DNA of 64,000 nt, from NCBI RefSeq assembly GCF_025602895.1, contig NW_026516204.1:744001-808000 (forward strand). The letters are read 5' to 3'. Each line of letters starts with the position of its first letter. Position 1 is the first letter of the stretch. Made by a program: the position numbers and the translations under genes. The notes beneath the pieces were generated by a model. That model was not told the DNA's origin and ran no database searches. It saw only the letters and a list, made by a program, of their open reading frames with translations. Shown here in pieces: positions 32,435 through 42,213 of this stretch. The DNA is from Polychytrium aggregatum (taxonomy: Eukaryota; Chytridiomycota; Chytridiomycetes; Polychytriales).

Positions 32435-33356
32435 ATGAGCGAGCGCGACAGTGCTCTGGCAGATCACGAACCATCGGCTCCCCCTCTGGAGATGCTGTTT
32501 GATGGTCTGGCCACCAGCTCCTCTCAACACACCTTTACCCCTCACCACTCGCGTGCGCAATCGTCGCAGCCGCCAGGTCGCACATCCCCAGCAGCTTGGA
32601 GCGAGTATCCGATTGAGCTCCGTGGCACCCGAGGGTACTGCCACGACGATCGTAAGCCGGAACAAATACTGATTCCGGCAGAGAGCAGGCTACAGGAAGC
32701 TGCATCACCATCACCATCATCGCCATTATCGCCCACAAACATTCTCGAGACCAACTGTCTTCTCCGAGACCTCTCCGAGCGATGGGGTGGTGGACCTGAC
32801 ACTCACAGTAGTCACTGGGCGGAGCGTTGGGCCCAGCTCGATGTCGTTGCCCGGAAGGTGAGATTCTGGAAAATCAAGAGACATCGAAGATCCTCGTCGC
32901 TGGTGCTGTTTGGTCGCGAGAAGGCGGCTCCCGAAGTGAGTAGCCACATCGACTCACTTGGTCTGGACTTTGCTCTTCTGCATGAAGTGACCTATTTTGT
33001 CGTGCTGACTGGACGACTTTCCTTGCATTTGCATATCTGAACATCGCCGAACTTCTTGAATACCCTGACGTGCTGGATGGTCTTGAATCGGGCTACTCTG
33101 GCTCGACCATCATCGGTCACCGGCATGCTTGATACACGTGAATTTGGTCCCCCGAAACCCCATCCGTCAGAGGAACCAAGAACCAGTGTCCACTGTCGAC
33201 CTTTGCAACGCAAGTATCGAGCCCGCGAAGAATGGATACGGGCAAGAACATGTCCTGAGCATCCATTTAATGAATGGCCGTGCCATCCTGCTGGCGTTTC
33301 GGAAGCGCCAAGATTATTGCGACTGGCTCGTGATGAGGACAAGGCTGGTTGGATAG
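32435..33356 (+). CDS. PH-domain protein (putative)
   Basis: The first exon can start at ATG 32435 (MSERDSALADHEPSAPPLEM) and runs through a Ser/Pro-rich region into HWAERWAQLDVVARKVRFWK, which resembles the start of a pleckstrin-homology domain. After one or more introns, a block at 33129-33356 (STVDLCNASIEPAKNGY, VLSIHLMNGRAILLAF, DYCDWLVM) fits the end of a PH domain, including the C-terminal helix tryptophan. Such domains bind phosphoinositides or proteins at membranes. An upstream in-frame ATG exists at 32240. The exact exons are uncertain and the protein may be larger. I do not recognise a specific orthologue. Confidence 0.5.
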
Positions 33357-33692
33357 ATAGCTTTAATCGTCCGGTCGCTGGTCACTCAAACGACTGCTGT
33401 CGCGGCGTTGGTCAAACGGGGCGCCTTGCTTCCATAGCCGGTGTCAGATTTGCATTGATCCTGAATTCACGCATGATGCCATAGCCCTCCATTTCCGCGA
33501 GCGGTGGGCGAGGGCGGGTTCAGATGTGCGGTGGTGACTGTGTCTCTGCGAGAGCGCCGGCCCGACTCTCGCCGACCGAGAGGGCCCCGAGAGCGTGCAC
33601 TCTCATCTCGCTCTGGTGTTGCGCACCCTTTTTTTTCCTCTGCGGTTCGCATCCACTCTCTGGCATCTTTGCCTCCCGACACTCAACCGAAA

Positions 33693-34692
33693 ATGTCCAG
33701 CAGACAAGGTAACTCGCAACACTCGACAGCTTTGGATCGCACACGGTGTAGCCTCAACGTAGCTGCCTCCATCAGGAGTAGCATGCGTGCAGACTGCACG
33801 TGGATAGCGCATTTCTTGACAAACCCTGCCCATCCCGCCCTTCCCACTGCGAAAACCAGGCGGCAAACTCAAGGTTAGATTTCTTTGGAAGAGGATCGCT
33901 CATAAAACAAGTCATCGATCATAGCGCAGCTGATCCTATCGTGACCCGCTTTATTTGGACTGTCGATCAGTGGTCGCTCCGAACGAAATGCCCAGCGAAA
34001 TGGCCCAACGAAATGCCTAATCGTATGCCTAATCGTATGCCCTTAAACTCATACCCTCCCACACATGCACCAACAGCCCCTCAAGACTCCTAAAAAAGCT
34101 GAGAAGTTCGAAGATGAGGTAGAAACATCCGCGTCAGCATTTTTAATGCCGTGAGCCCCTCTGAGCTGTCACTGATGCAAACCAAATATGCAACATAGGA
34201 CGATGCCGCCTTCAAGCAAAAGCAAAAGGAAGAGGCAGCCAAGCTGAAGGAGCTTCAAGCCAAAGCCGGTCAGAAGGGACCCCTCAGTAAGCATCACTCC
34301 AGACCTACGCTCTCTCACATCTGCGTCTTTCGATACCAAGACCACGTTACCGCAGCAGAACAAGACCGTTGGTTGGACAGTTCGTCGCACAATACCGGCA
34401 CTCTAGTTCCTTACTAACACATTCAAACCCGAATCAATCCCGTCCAAGGTGGTGGTGGCATCAAGGTTTGTTTCGGACTCATCTGTGAGGTACTTTGCCC
34501 TTTGAATCGGCTATTATGCTCTGGTTTTGATTCAGCTCTATTTTATACCGCAATTGGCCCCACCTCAGAAATCCGGCAAGGTATGTCGACGGCTGACTGG
34601 GTGATTCCAGTGAGAGTATACTGCCTTAGAGTACCATGTAATCAGCTCGCGGCCGCTAGGTAACCCCTCGGATGTCTCCCAAACAGAAATAG
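33693..34692 (+). CDS. TMA7: Translation machinery-associated protein 7, seven exons
   Basis: TMA7 is a tiny, lysine-rich, ribosome-associated protein. Seven exons can be joined with consistent GT-AG sites and phases: 33693-33708, 33860-33873, 34077-34118, 34199-34286, 34449-34465, 34569-34580 and 34687-34692. They spell MSSRQGGKLK, then PLKTPKKAEKFEDE, then DDAAFKQKQKEEAAKLKELQ, then AKAGQKGPL, then SGGGIK, KSGK and a final K with stop. The total is 64 residues, the usual family length, and both the conserved FKQKQKEE core and the GGGIKKSGKK tail are complete. The last exon holds a single codon plus TAG. Four exons are shorter than 18 nt. No alternative gene call fits. Confidence 0.93.
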
Positions 34693-34957
34693 AACGAAGC
34701 AATCCTGGCCGATCCCCCGAATGTCGACTGCCATGCGATGTTGGACTTGTTGCATCTGCGCTTCGTGACCGCATCAATACATTGCCCAACAGCGATGATT
34801 TTCATTTGGTGATGTGTCTAGTTCTCACCGCGCCAGGACCGTCGTTTTTTTCTGGTCCTGAATACACCACCACCCCCATTGCCCACCACGACCAAATAGT
34901 GTGTGCCACAGTGTTGGAAGCCAAACGACCCGAGTCACCCGACTCCCCCGATACCAA

Positions 34958-35170
34958 GAAGTCATGGGGCTATCCTGAGGGTCAAATGGATGCGCCAATT
35001 GCCACAGCGAGACATCAATGCTGTTGATCGTCGACACAGGAGATCGACCGAGTGTGTTCAAGACCGTGCGTCCCAACCCAGCGAAATCAAAGAGATTGCC
35101 TGCCAGGACTGGAATGGCACGGCCTGTCCACCAGGGCCCACAGACCACCGAGGGACGCCCAGGGACAGCG
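34958..35170 (+). repeat. Diverged member of a dispersed repeat family
   Basis: The block around 35011-35100 (ACAGGAGATCGACCGAGTGT followed by TTCAAGACC) resembles the minus strand of 63866-64000 and, more weakly, of 45161-45245. Similarity to the first is roughly 70-75% by eye. It lies upstream of the uL15m gene and its forward frame stays open into that gene's first exon. Confidence 0.5.
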
Positions 35171-35337
35171 AGGGACGCCCAGGGACAACGAACATGTTCG
35201 CTGTGGAACTTGAGAATTAAATTCATTAGTGGCCGCTCACTGAGACGCTGGCGCCCGCATGAGAAAAAAATTTGCGCAGCGCGCCCTCCGCGGTGCCGCT
35301 GTCGGATCAAGAGAGTGCGGGCTGGCCTGATCTTCCC

Positions 35338-35457
35338 AGCACCAGCACCAGCACCAGCACCAGCACCAGCACCAGCACCAGCACCAGCACCAGCACCAGC
35401 ACCAGCACCAGCACCAGCACCAGCACCAGCACCAGCACCAGCACCAGCACCAGCACC
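35338..35457. repeat. (AGCACC)20 hexanucleotide array
   Basis: Twenty perfect AGCACC units (120 bp) are followed by two GGCACC variants (35458-35469). The array ends eight bases before the proposed start codon of uL15m. In the gene's frame it would read as an Ala-Pro repeat, with no stop between it and the ATG. Confidence 0.97.
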
Positions 35458-35476
35458 GGCACCGGCACCGCTAGCC

Positions 35477-36645
35477 ATGACCCTCCCGGTATCACTGCTG
35501 CGGCCTCTGTTTCCGTTTTTTGGACGAGCGCCGGTTGCTGCTTCAGCACCGTATCGCTGCCCTCGAACAGCGATCTCCTTCCCAACTTTCGCAGCGGCCT
35601 ATGCCACCCTCGTTGTCCGTCCCTCAGTCCATCTTCATCCACGAAACGTCCGGGATAACCCCGGCGCCATGAAAAAGGTTTGATCGCCCCAAGGATAAGA
35701 GAAGAGAGACAAAAGTGCAGAAACCGACAGGCAACGATGTCGCGATATCCTTTATCGAGCTAACTCTGCGTCTGTTTTGCATTGTCGGCTGGTGCTCAGA
35801 AGCGGAGACTGGGTCGTGGTGAAGGCTCTGGCCGGGGCAAAACCTCGGGGCGGGGTCACAAAGGCTGGACTTCAACGCACGGAAAGTCGAGACCCATTCC
35901 TGGATACGAGGGTGGACAGTCGGGCATTCTGTCAGCAATCCCTAAGCTTGGATTCCGCTCCAGGTATGCGCTTGTACCTACAGGCAGTCGCATTATCGCC
36001 AAACTGTTGGTGCAGTTACCGAGTGCGTCCTGATCCGGGCTCGTATCCACACTTAACCTATCCAATTTAATCGCACCGTATTGGATCGTGTGCTCAGTGA
36101 TAAACAGTACCTGAACCGCTTGAGCCTCGATACCTTGCAGCACTGGATCGAAACAGGACGGCTGGATGCCTCCAAGAAAATTGGGATTCGGGAACTCGTC
36201 CAGTCGAGATGCCTCAAGAAAGTCAGGGACGGTGTCGTCCTCTTGGCAAGGGTGCGTGTCGTCGCCGCTTCCGGACGTAGCAAGTGCATCCGAATCGGCC
36301 CATTCGCCACAGCCATCTCTGCAACCCGTTTGTTCTCTTGACCTGTGCTTGGCCGCGACTGAGCCAGATCCAGGTCGCATTGTCTTCTTGGGAATGTTAT
36401 TGACGAGACTGCGCAAACTATACCAGGGCGGCGAGTTCCTGACACACCAAGTCCATTTGGAAGTAACCAAGTGCTCTGAGAATGCGAAAATGTTCATCGA
36501 AAAGTGCGGTGGACGAGTCGAATGCGTGACACACGAAAAAACGGTGCTCCAAGCCCTCGTTTCTCCTGAAAAGTTTGCAGTTCTCCCCGTCGAAGCAGCC
36601 CTGACCGATAGTAGCAGAGGTATGCTGGTAATATTTGTCCAGGAG
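35477..36645 (+). CDS. MRPL10: Mitochondrial large-subunit ribosomal protein uL15m
   Basis: The product belongs to the mitochondrial ribosome's large subunit. Exon 1 (35477-35677) encodes an Arg-rich targeting-like N-terminus and ends [16 protein letters not shown]. Exon 2 (35800-35963) gives [20 protein letters not shown], the L15 signature, followed by KGW...[18 protein letters not shown]. Exon 3 starts at about 36098 with [36 protein letters not shown] and GVVLLA. A further exon from about 36390 carries [20 protein letters not shown] and [20 protein letters not shown], the family's C-terminal fold. The 3' end is approximate. The start is the first ATG after the AGCACC array; a longer in-frame N-terminus through the array cannot be excluded. 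The yeast homologue is MRPL10. Confidence 0.88.
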
Positions 36646-37196
36646 CGACAAGGCCATGGATACCTGCCTCTCTGTACTCACAATCTGCTTGATGGCCGTC
36701 GGCGCGGTATCGTTAGGTCTTCCAAAGGACATTCGAACCCAGAAAGTTCGCGAGTTCTTGCTGGCAAGCAGCCCAAAGCCGACGTCCCTGTGAAGAGCCT
36801 TGTCTGTCGTGGCCTCCAAGTAAATAACAAATATCTCACCCCGGAGCAGAGGATGATTAGAGAAATAAGTGAGGGAAGAAAGAAAACAAAAGCCCACAGG
36901 AGGAGCACTCGGGTGCCGCCGTGTCGAGGATGCCGCCTGCGAATATATGCACAGAGGCTCTCCCTCCTCTGACCCTTGAGACTAGTGCGGAGGACTTGTG
37001 GGCGTCGTCCCAAGCCAGCGATCCCGGGGATCGATTGGGTGTGTGTCTGCGGATGTGTGGTTGTGCGCCTGGTTCCATGGCCGCAGCCCGCCTGGATCGC
37101 CCATTTGATCGACAGTGGCTCTTGCCCAGGCCCTCGTGTGATCTTGTTCGCTGAGCGCTCAAGATCCTATATCCCTGGCATTTACCAAGCACAAGC

Positions 37197-40100
37197 ATGG
37201 CCGACGGAGCCTCACGGACTGCTCGCTTACCAACCTCACGCACCCAAGGCCTGCTCGCGGTGCTGCCTCTCAAGAGCTCTGCAGACGACCGTCTGCAGTC
37301 GGATCTGTTGCTGGCCTGGACCGACGGAGTCAGCTGCTTTGCAGCTCTGGACAGCGAGCTGGAGGTTATCGCGAATGGCGCTGCAGTTATTGATCTGGCT
37401 CATATTGAGCCAGCCTGCACCATAGCGCATACCAGGTACGAGCGGCGCGATTACTTTTTGGTGGAGAACTGACTATCTCGACCGGCTCCAGCTCGATGCC
37501 TGTCGTAGCAGCTATCGACATGAGTCTGACATGGCACGTTTCTGGATCCAAATGGCCCCTATTTTCAGCCTGCCTCGTTCGCTTGCATGGCTCCGCGATC
37601 CTGTTGATCCTGAACAAGCGGTACTCCTCGCTCTCTATCCATCCAAGATCCGGTCATGGGTGTTTGGACCAGGTGCGTTGAACCACATAGCCTCATCGAG
37701 CAACGGCAGCACGATCGCCTCTCATCAACCGGTGGCGACCGGCCTGAGCCAGTAGATCGTATCAGCGACCCCTCTGCATATGTAGAGCTGCCCCTCCCCC
37801 AAGCTACCCTACAGCTTCCCAGCAGCTATGCAAACGGCCTCGCTGGCTGGTACTGCAGAGATGCGCATATTCAAATGTCCTATTGCAAGCAACATCATGT
37901 GTATTAGTTGGCAATTCTATCTAATGCTTGTTGCCCTGGATCGATACACCCTTCTAGTCCGTCCCAAATCAACGCTCTCTTATCAAGAAACCGCACCGCT
38001 TCTATTCATGTCAGACTCAGTCTTGACGAGCTGCTCATGCAACCCGGTATTTCCGGTCGTTATGGTAAGTGGCTATTATGCAATTGGCGTGCCTTATCCA
38101 CAAGCTTTTCTGACTCCATCTCGATCTTGCTTCCATCGACAATGGCCAAACATGTCTGCACTGTCGACACCGATCACTCATCACTCGTCGTCGGCGTTGG
38201 TCCGGATGGCCTCGCAGCTTGTGTCGAATCAAGAATTAGCACTTTATTCATGGCCATTCCAAGACGAACAGGGATCTCGCTCGGCTAAATTTTTCCACCA
38301 GCTGCCGAATGTAAGCCTCACTATCTCTTGGCTCCTCCACCAGCTACCACATCAGACCATAATGGAGTCTGAGAGTCCAGAACCCAATCCGCTCTTTATC
38401 GAAGCATTTGATAGATCTTTCCTTTGCCCCGGCCTCAACTTTGTTATCACTGTGGCAATTTCTATGTTACCGCCATTGATCGGACTATCGTTGCTGCGCT
38501 GACACCACGATCTATTGCAGGCTAGTCTCTCGAGCGGTTGCTGGAGTCTTGACGGTTTGGTGTTTGTCTGGTGGGTAATGTTGGGGGACTGGAACTGGGT
38601 AACGCTCGCTGCTCCTGTTGGTGGACCGGCCCTGGACTCCAAACCCGACATATCGCACTTTGGCCATGCCTCATCCTTTTGGTCACCCAATCGCACTTAT
38701 GCTTCTAGCATCTCCGGCGTTTCGGCTATCCAAGTAACGTCCCCGGATCCGTCCTGGAGATATCCCAAGGTATCCATACTCAACCACGACTGGTGCTGAC
38801 GCGGAACTGTGATAACCCAACCCATCGCAACTGTGGGAGCCATGATCGGTTGCCATGACTCGGTGCGAATCATGACGCAGATGCTCTTTCTCGGATGCCC
38901 AGGTGCAGATCCTCACCCATAACCTATCACTATCGGTCCGACGTATCATACCTCTGAGTCTCCCCACCGACTTTATCATCATTGGCGACTCTGGTTTCAG
39001 CCTGATGCTCGAAAGAGACGATATCGTCCCGCGAATGGCAGTGCGTGCTCCTATCCGTCGAAGCTCACCATCTGAAGATTTACCGACTATAGTTGCGCTC
39101 TCGTCGCACAATGAGATGCTCGCTCCAGTAGCACCTCAGCAACCAGAACTGCCTGATCTCTTCAACATATGTAAGAAACAGAACACCGCTGCATTTTCTG
39201 ATGTTCGTCTCATCGCCAGCGACAGATATGTTCAATTCCACTGACCAGTGAGCGTTTGTCAGACTCTAGCTCCCCTGCAGCAGCTCCGATTGGGACTCAA
39301 AACTCAGCTGCCGACTCCGTGCTATGCTGGATACGTTTCCCAGATGGCAGGACTGATGGTGGCTTGGAGACAACAGTCCGACTCCTTTCAACTCTCCATT
39401 TGCCCCTGCTACTCATCGACGTGGTCGAGTATGATGTATGTCGCAGAGGGTCGATATGCTATCCTGGAAGGGAGCGCACTTTGCTTGTTTGCCGTGAGCA
39501 TTCCAGATCACTGCGACTGCACTGTTGCGCGACTGTACGATCGCATGGCGATGCGATTATATGCTCATCTCGGCCCATCTTCTCCCCGCGATCCCCTCAA
39601 TAAGCGAGTGAGCCACATCTATGTATCGAACAACACCGTACCAGTAATCTTTGATATCAAATGTGACCTGACCTCGGGTGTACTGCAGCAAGGCGATGTC
39701 ATCGTAAGTATTGTGAGAATGGCAATCATATCTAGCTATATCTGGGATAAACGAATTAGAATGCTGGATGCGATTTGAGGATTGTCTTGGCGCTGCTGGA
39801 AGAGGGTCCTATCATTCAGGACAGTGTGTCAGCGAACGCTGGATGCACATGGCATCTGCAAAGGTATCTGCATTGATCACCACTGCCACAGACGTGTTGG
39901 CTATGGGCGATGTATGTGTGGATCAAGCCGACGCACCCGCTCGTTTGTCTCATCTGCAATGTCGCTACAACCCGAGCCAACAGGACCTGGAAGCCGGCCA
40001 TGTCGTGCTTGCGCTCGCATGTGCTAGCCAAGTAGCCAGGAGATCATCCGCCAATCACAGAGTCTCGAGCGGTGCTTTTCCCGGCTTACCAGCCGTCGGA

Positions 40101-40706
40101 TCATCAAGCACACATATCCTGCGGATCTTGGCCGGCCAAAAGAAGCGTCAAGGGCTATTTGAAAATCAGCTATCGGGCCAGGGGGACTACTCGCTTAAGC
40201 TGATCCGAATGGAGCGAACAGTTGAGGCGAATGCCCCACCACTGGCGGCGACTTCCTCGACCCCAGGTATGAGCAACACGGATGCGATTGACAAGTGCAT
40301 ATCGGGAAGCTGAATCGCTGATGCTGGAGCCCTCAAGCAAGAGTGTACAAGAGCACGCATGAGCATGCAAGAGTCAGCCGGGCTGAGTTAATTTCGAGGC
40401 CTGTTGTGGCAATGTCGGCGTGTGAGACGCAGCAACATCAAAAGGACAATATCTCTGATGTCCAAAGCAGGGCTTCTGGGGGTTGCTGTCGGAGGCTCTG
40501 ACTCTTGAATCTGCCAATTTCATCACTCTGATTGGCCCTCGTGTCGATATGGCTGACTGTTTTGGCAAGCAGAGCCCGCCGTGTCGGTTTCGCAGATTGT
40601 GCGGCTTCTGGAAAGGATGACTACGCAGCTTGATCGGATCGAGCGCAAACAGAATGAAATCGAGTCCAGGCTCCAGCGGCTTGAAATTCGGCGGGGCATG
40701 TCGTAG
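37197..40706 (+). CDS. Unrecognised multi-exon protein gene
   Basis: The first exon is clear: ATG 37197, reading MADGASRTARLPTSRTQGLL then LAVLPLKSS...DLLLAWTDGVSCFAALDSEL, ending at a GTACG donor near 37435. Further coding-like blocks follow with plausible donors: FWIQMAPIFSLPRSLAWLRD, LLSRNRTASIHVRLSLDELL, SLSSGCWSLDGLVFVW, SLPTDFIIIGDSGFSLMLE, YVSNNTVPVIFDIKCDLTSG and QDLEAGHVVLALACASQV. A last exon ends in a charged, coiled-coil-like tail (MTTQLDRIERKQNEIESRLQ) with a stop at 40706. Short hydrophobic strands with Trp and Asp-Gly turns in the middle hint at a beta-propeller, but I cannot name a family. It could also be two genes. Exon joins are provisional. Confidence 0.5.
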
Positions 40707-41321
40707 CCTCCATGGTCTCCGTGGAGATCCTGTGCGAACCCAGCAGATTCGCCAAGTCACTATGGAAGGCTCAGTTACAGAGCAAGTCGGATCGTGAATA
40801 CACAGCTCCAACGATGCGTTATATAAAGAGAAACCCCGAGATGCGGGTGAGCACCGTCGGCCGTCCTCTGGTCTCGACAGTCGCTCGTTGGCCTCCACGG
40901 TCACTCGTCGGTCTCCTCAGTGGGTCTGCACACAGCGTTGATGGTGTTCTTGCACATGCCCAACAAATCCTTTGGCCGTCCACCCAAAACCCAGACAGCC
41001 CATTGGCTGAGATTTGCTCAGAGGAAGCCACCGTTCATCCGCAGGCCATTGGTGCGTGGGCGCGGAGTTGCTCGATGCGCAGGCGAAATGAGGCAACCAA
41101 CCCACAGGCCGGTTGGTCGCACCGTCAGCGTGAATCAGCGAGCCGGGTCATGCCCCCTCCAAAATTTTCTGCTTGTCCCTGCGATCTCGAAGGCATCTTC
41201 CGTCGCCGAGCCGTTTGGTGTCTTGTCCTGAAAGCCTGGCATTGCCCGCCCACTCACACCGCAAGCCCGTTCCCACCGATACTGCAAGCTCGCTGGCTCG
41301 CCTCGGATCAAGTCAATCAAT

Positions 41322-41519
41322 ATGGGAAACTCGTCGTCGGCCCCCGAAACACCTCATGTCGAGGAAGCTCCCGCTGCTCCCAAGTGCAAGCCCTGCTGTG
41401 CCTGTCCCGACACACGAAAAGCCCGAGACGAGTGCGTGATCTTGGAGGGAGAAGAAAAATGCATCGATCTGATAAAAGCACACCAAGACTGTATGCGGTC
41501 GATGGGGTTCAACATCTAG
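41322..41519 (+). CDS. COX17: Cytochrome c oxidase copper chaperone COX17
   Basis: COX17 carries copper in the mitochondrial intermembrane space to Sco1 and Cox11 for cytochrome c oxidase assembly. This single exon encodes 65 residues, the usual size. The copper-binding pair sits in KPCCACPD, and the CHCH fold is complete with two CX9C segments ([11 protein letters not shown] and [11 protein letters not shown]). The tail [12 protein letters not shown] is typical of the family. The variable N-terminus (MGNSSSAPE) lacks a cleavable presequence, as expected for Mia40-dependent import. It is one of the few intronless genes in this window. Its stop is 80 bp from the long direct repeat. Confidence 0.96.
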   Translation: MGNSSSAPETPHVEEAPAAPKCKPCCACPDTRKARDECVILEGEEKCIDLIKAHQDCMRSMGFNI

Positions 41520-41599
41520 GTTGTCGGATCGACAGCCGCCGCCGCAATATGTATTCTCGCCTTTGGTTCGCGATATGGCTCAAAGGGGAATACGATATT

Positions 41600-42125
41600 C
41601 ACAAAACGAAACGAGTCGCCTTGTTTGAGGCCGCCGATCACTTTTTTTCTGGATCTTGAATACATCCCATCCATTCCACCCATCCATTCCACCCATCCAT
41701 TCCACCCATCCATTCCACCCATCCACTCCACCCATCCACCCAAGCCGACCACTTGCTGCACTCCCAAGCTTCTTCGTATCGCTACATTGCGACGCACAGG
41801 AATCGCCCAGGCCCGAGAAAGGGCGGTGCTTGTCACAATGAATCCAAGGGCATCAATCATGGTGCCCGTGGCCGGGCTGTCGCCGTTGGCTCTGGATCAG
41901 ACCGGATCGCCCGTGGAGTCTGGACATGGAACCTGGACATGATTCAGGCATGGCAGCCAATCACCACCCATGAAGGCCGAACAGGCAGTTCCGTGGCTTG
42001 CGCCCAAAGAAACGACTGTGGACGAGGACCGCAAGCGATGCGACCAGCAGGGCGATGTCGCAGACCGTCGGCGGGCTGCGGGCTGCGGGCTTGGGCGGAT
42101 GAATCCGCTGATCCCCGAAAGGGCG
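41600..42125. repeat. Long direct repeat, copy 1 (526 bp)
   Basis: This block matches 56081-56593 with no mismatch noticed, except for one extra 13-bp unit in an internal CCCATCCATTCCA array (about 41675-41730). It begins CACAAAACGAAACGAG and ends CCCCGAAAGGGCG. Copy 1 fills the COX17-NUC1 gap and ends 88 bp before the NUC1 start codon. No terminal inverted repeat or target duplication was found. Confidence 0.95.
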
Positions 42126-42213
42126 GCTGCGCTTCTGCCCAAGAGGCCATTCCGCCGCCTGGCTCACCAACGAACTCTCCTCGCGATCCATTTCCCTTCG
42201 CATTCCTCAGGCA

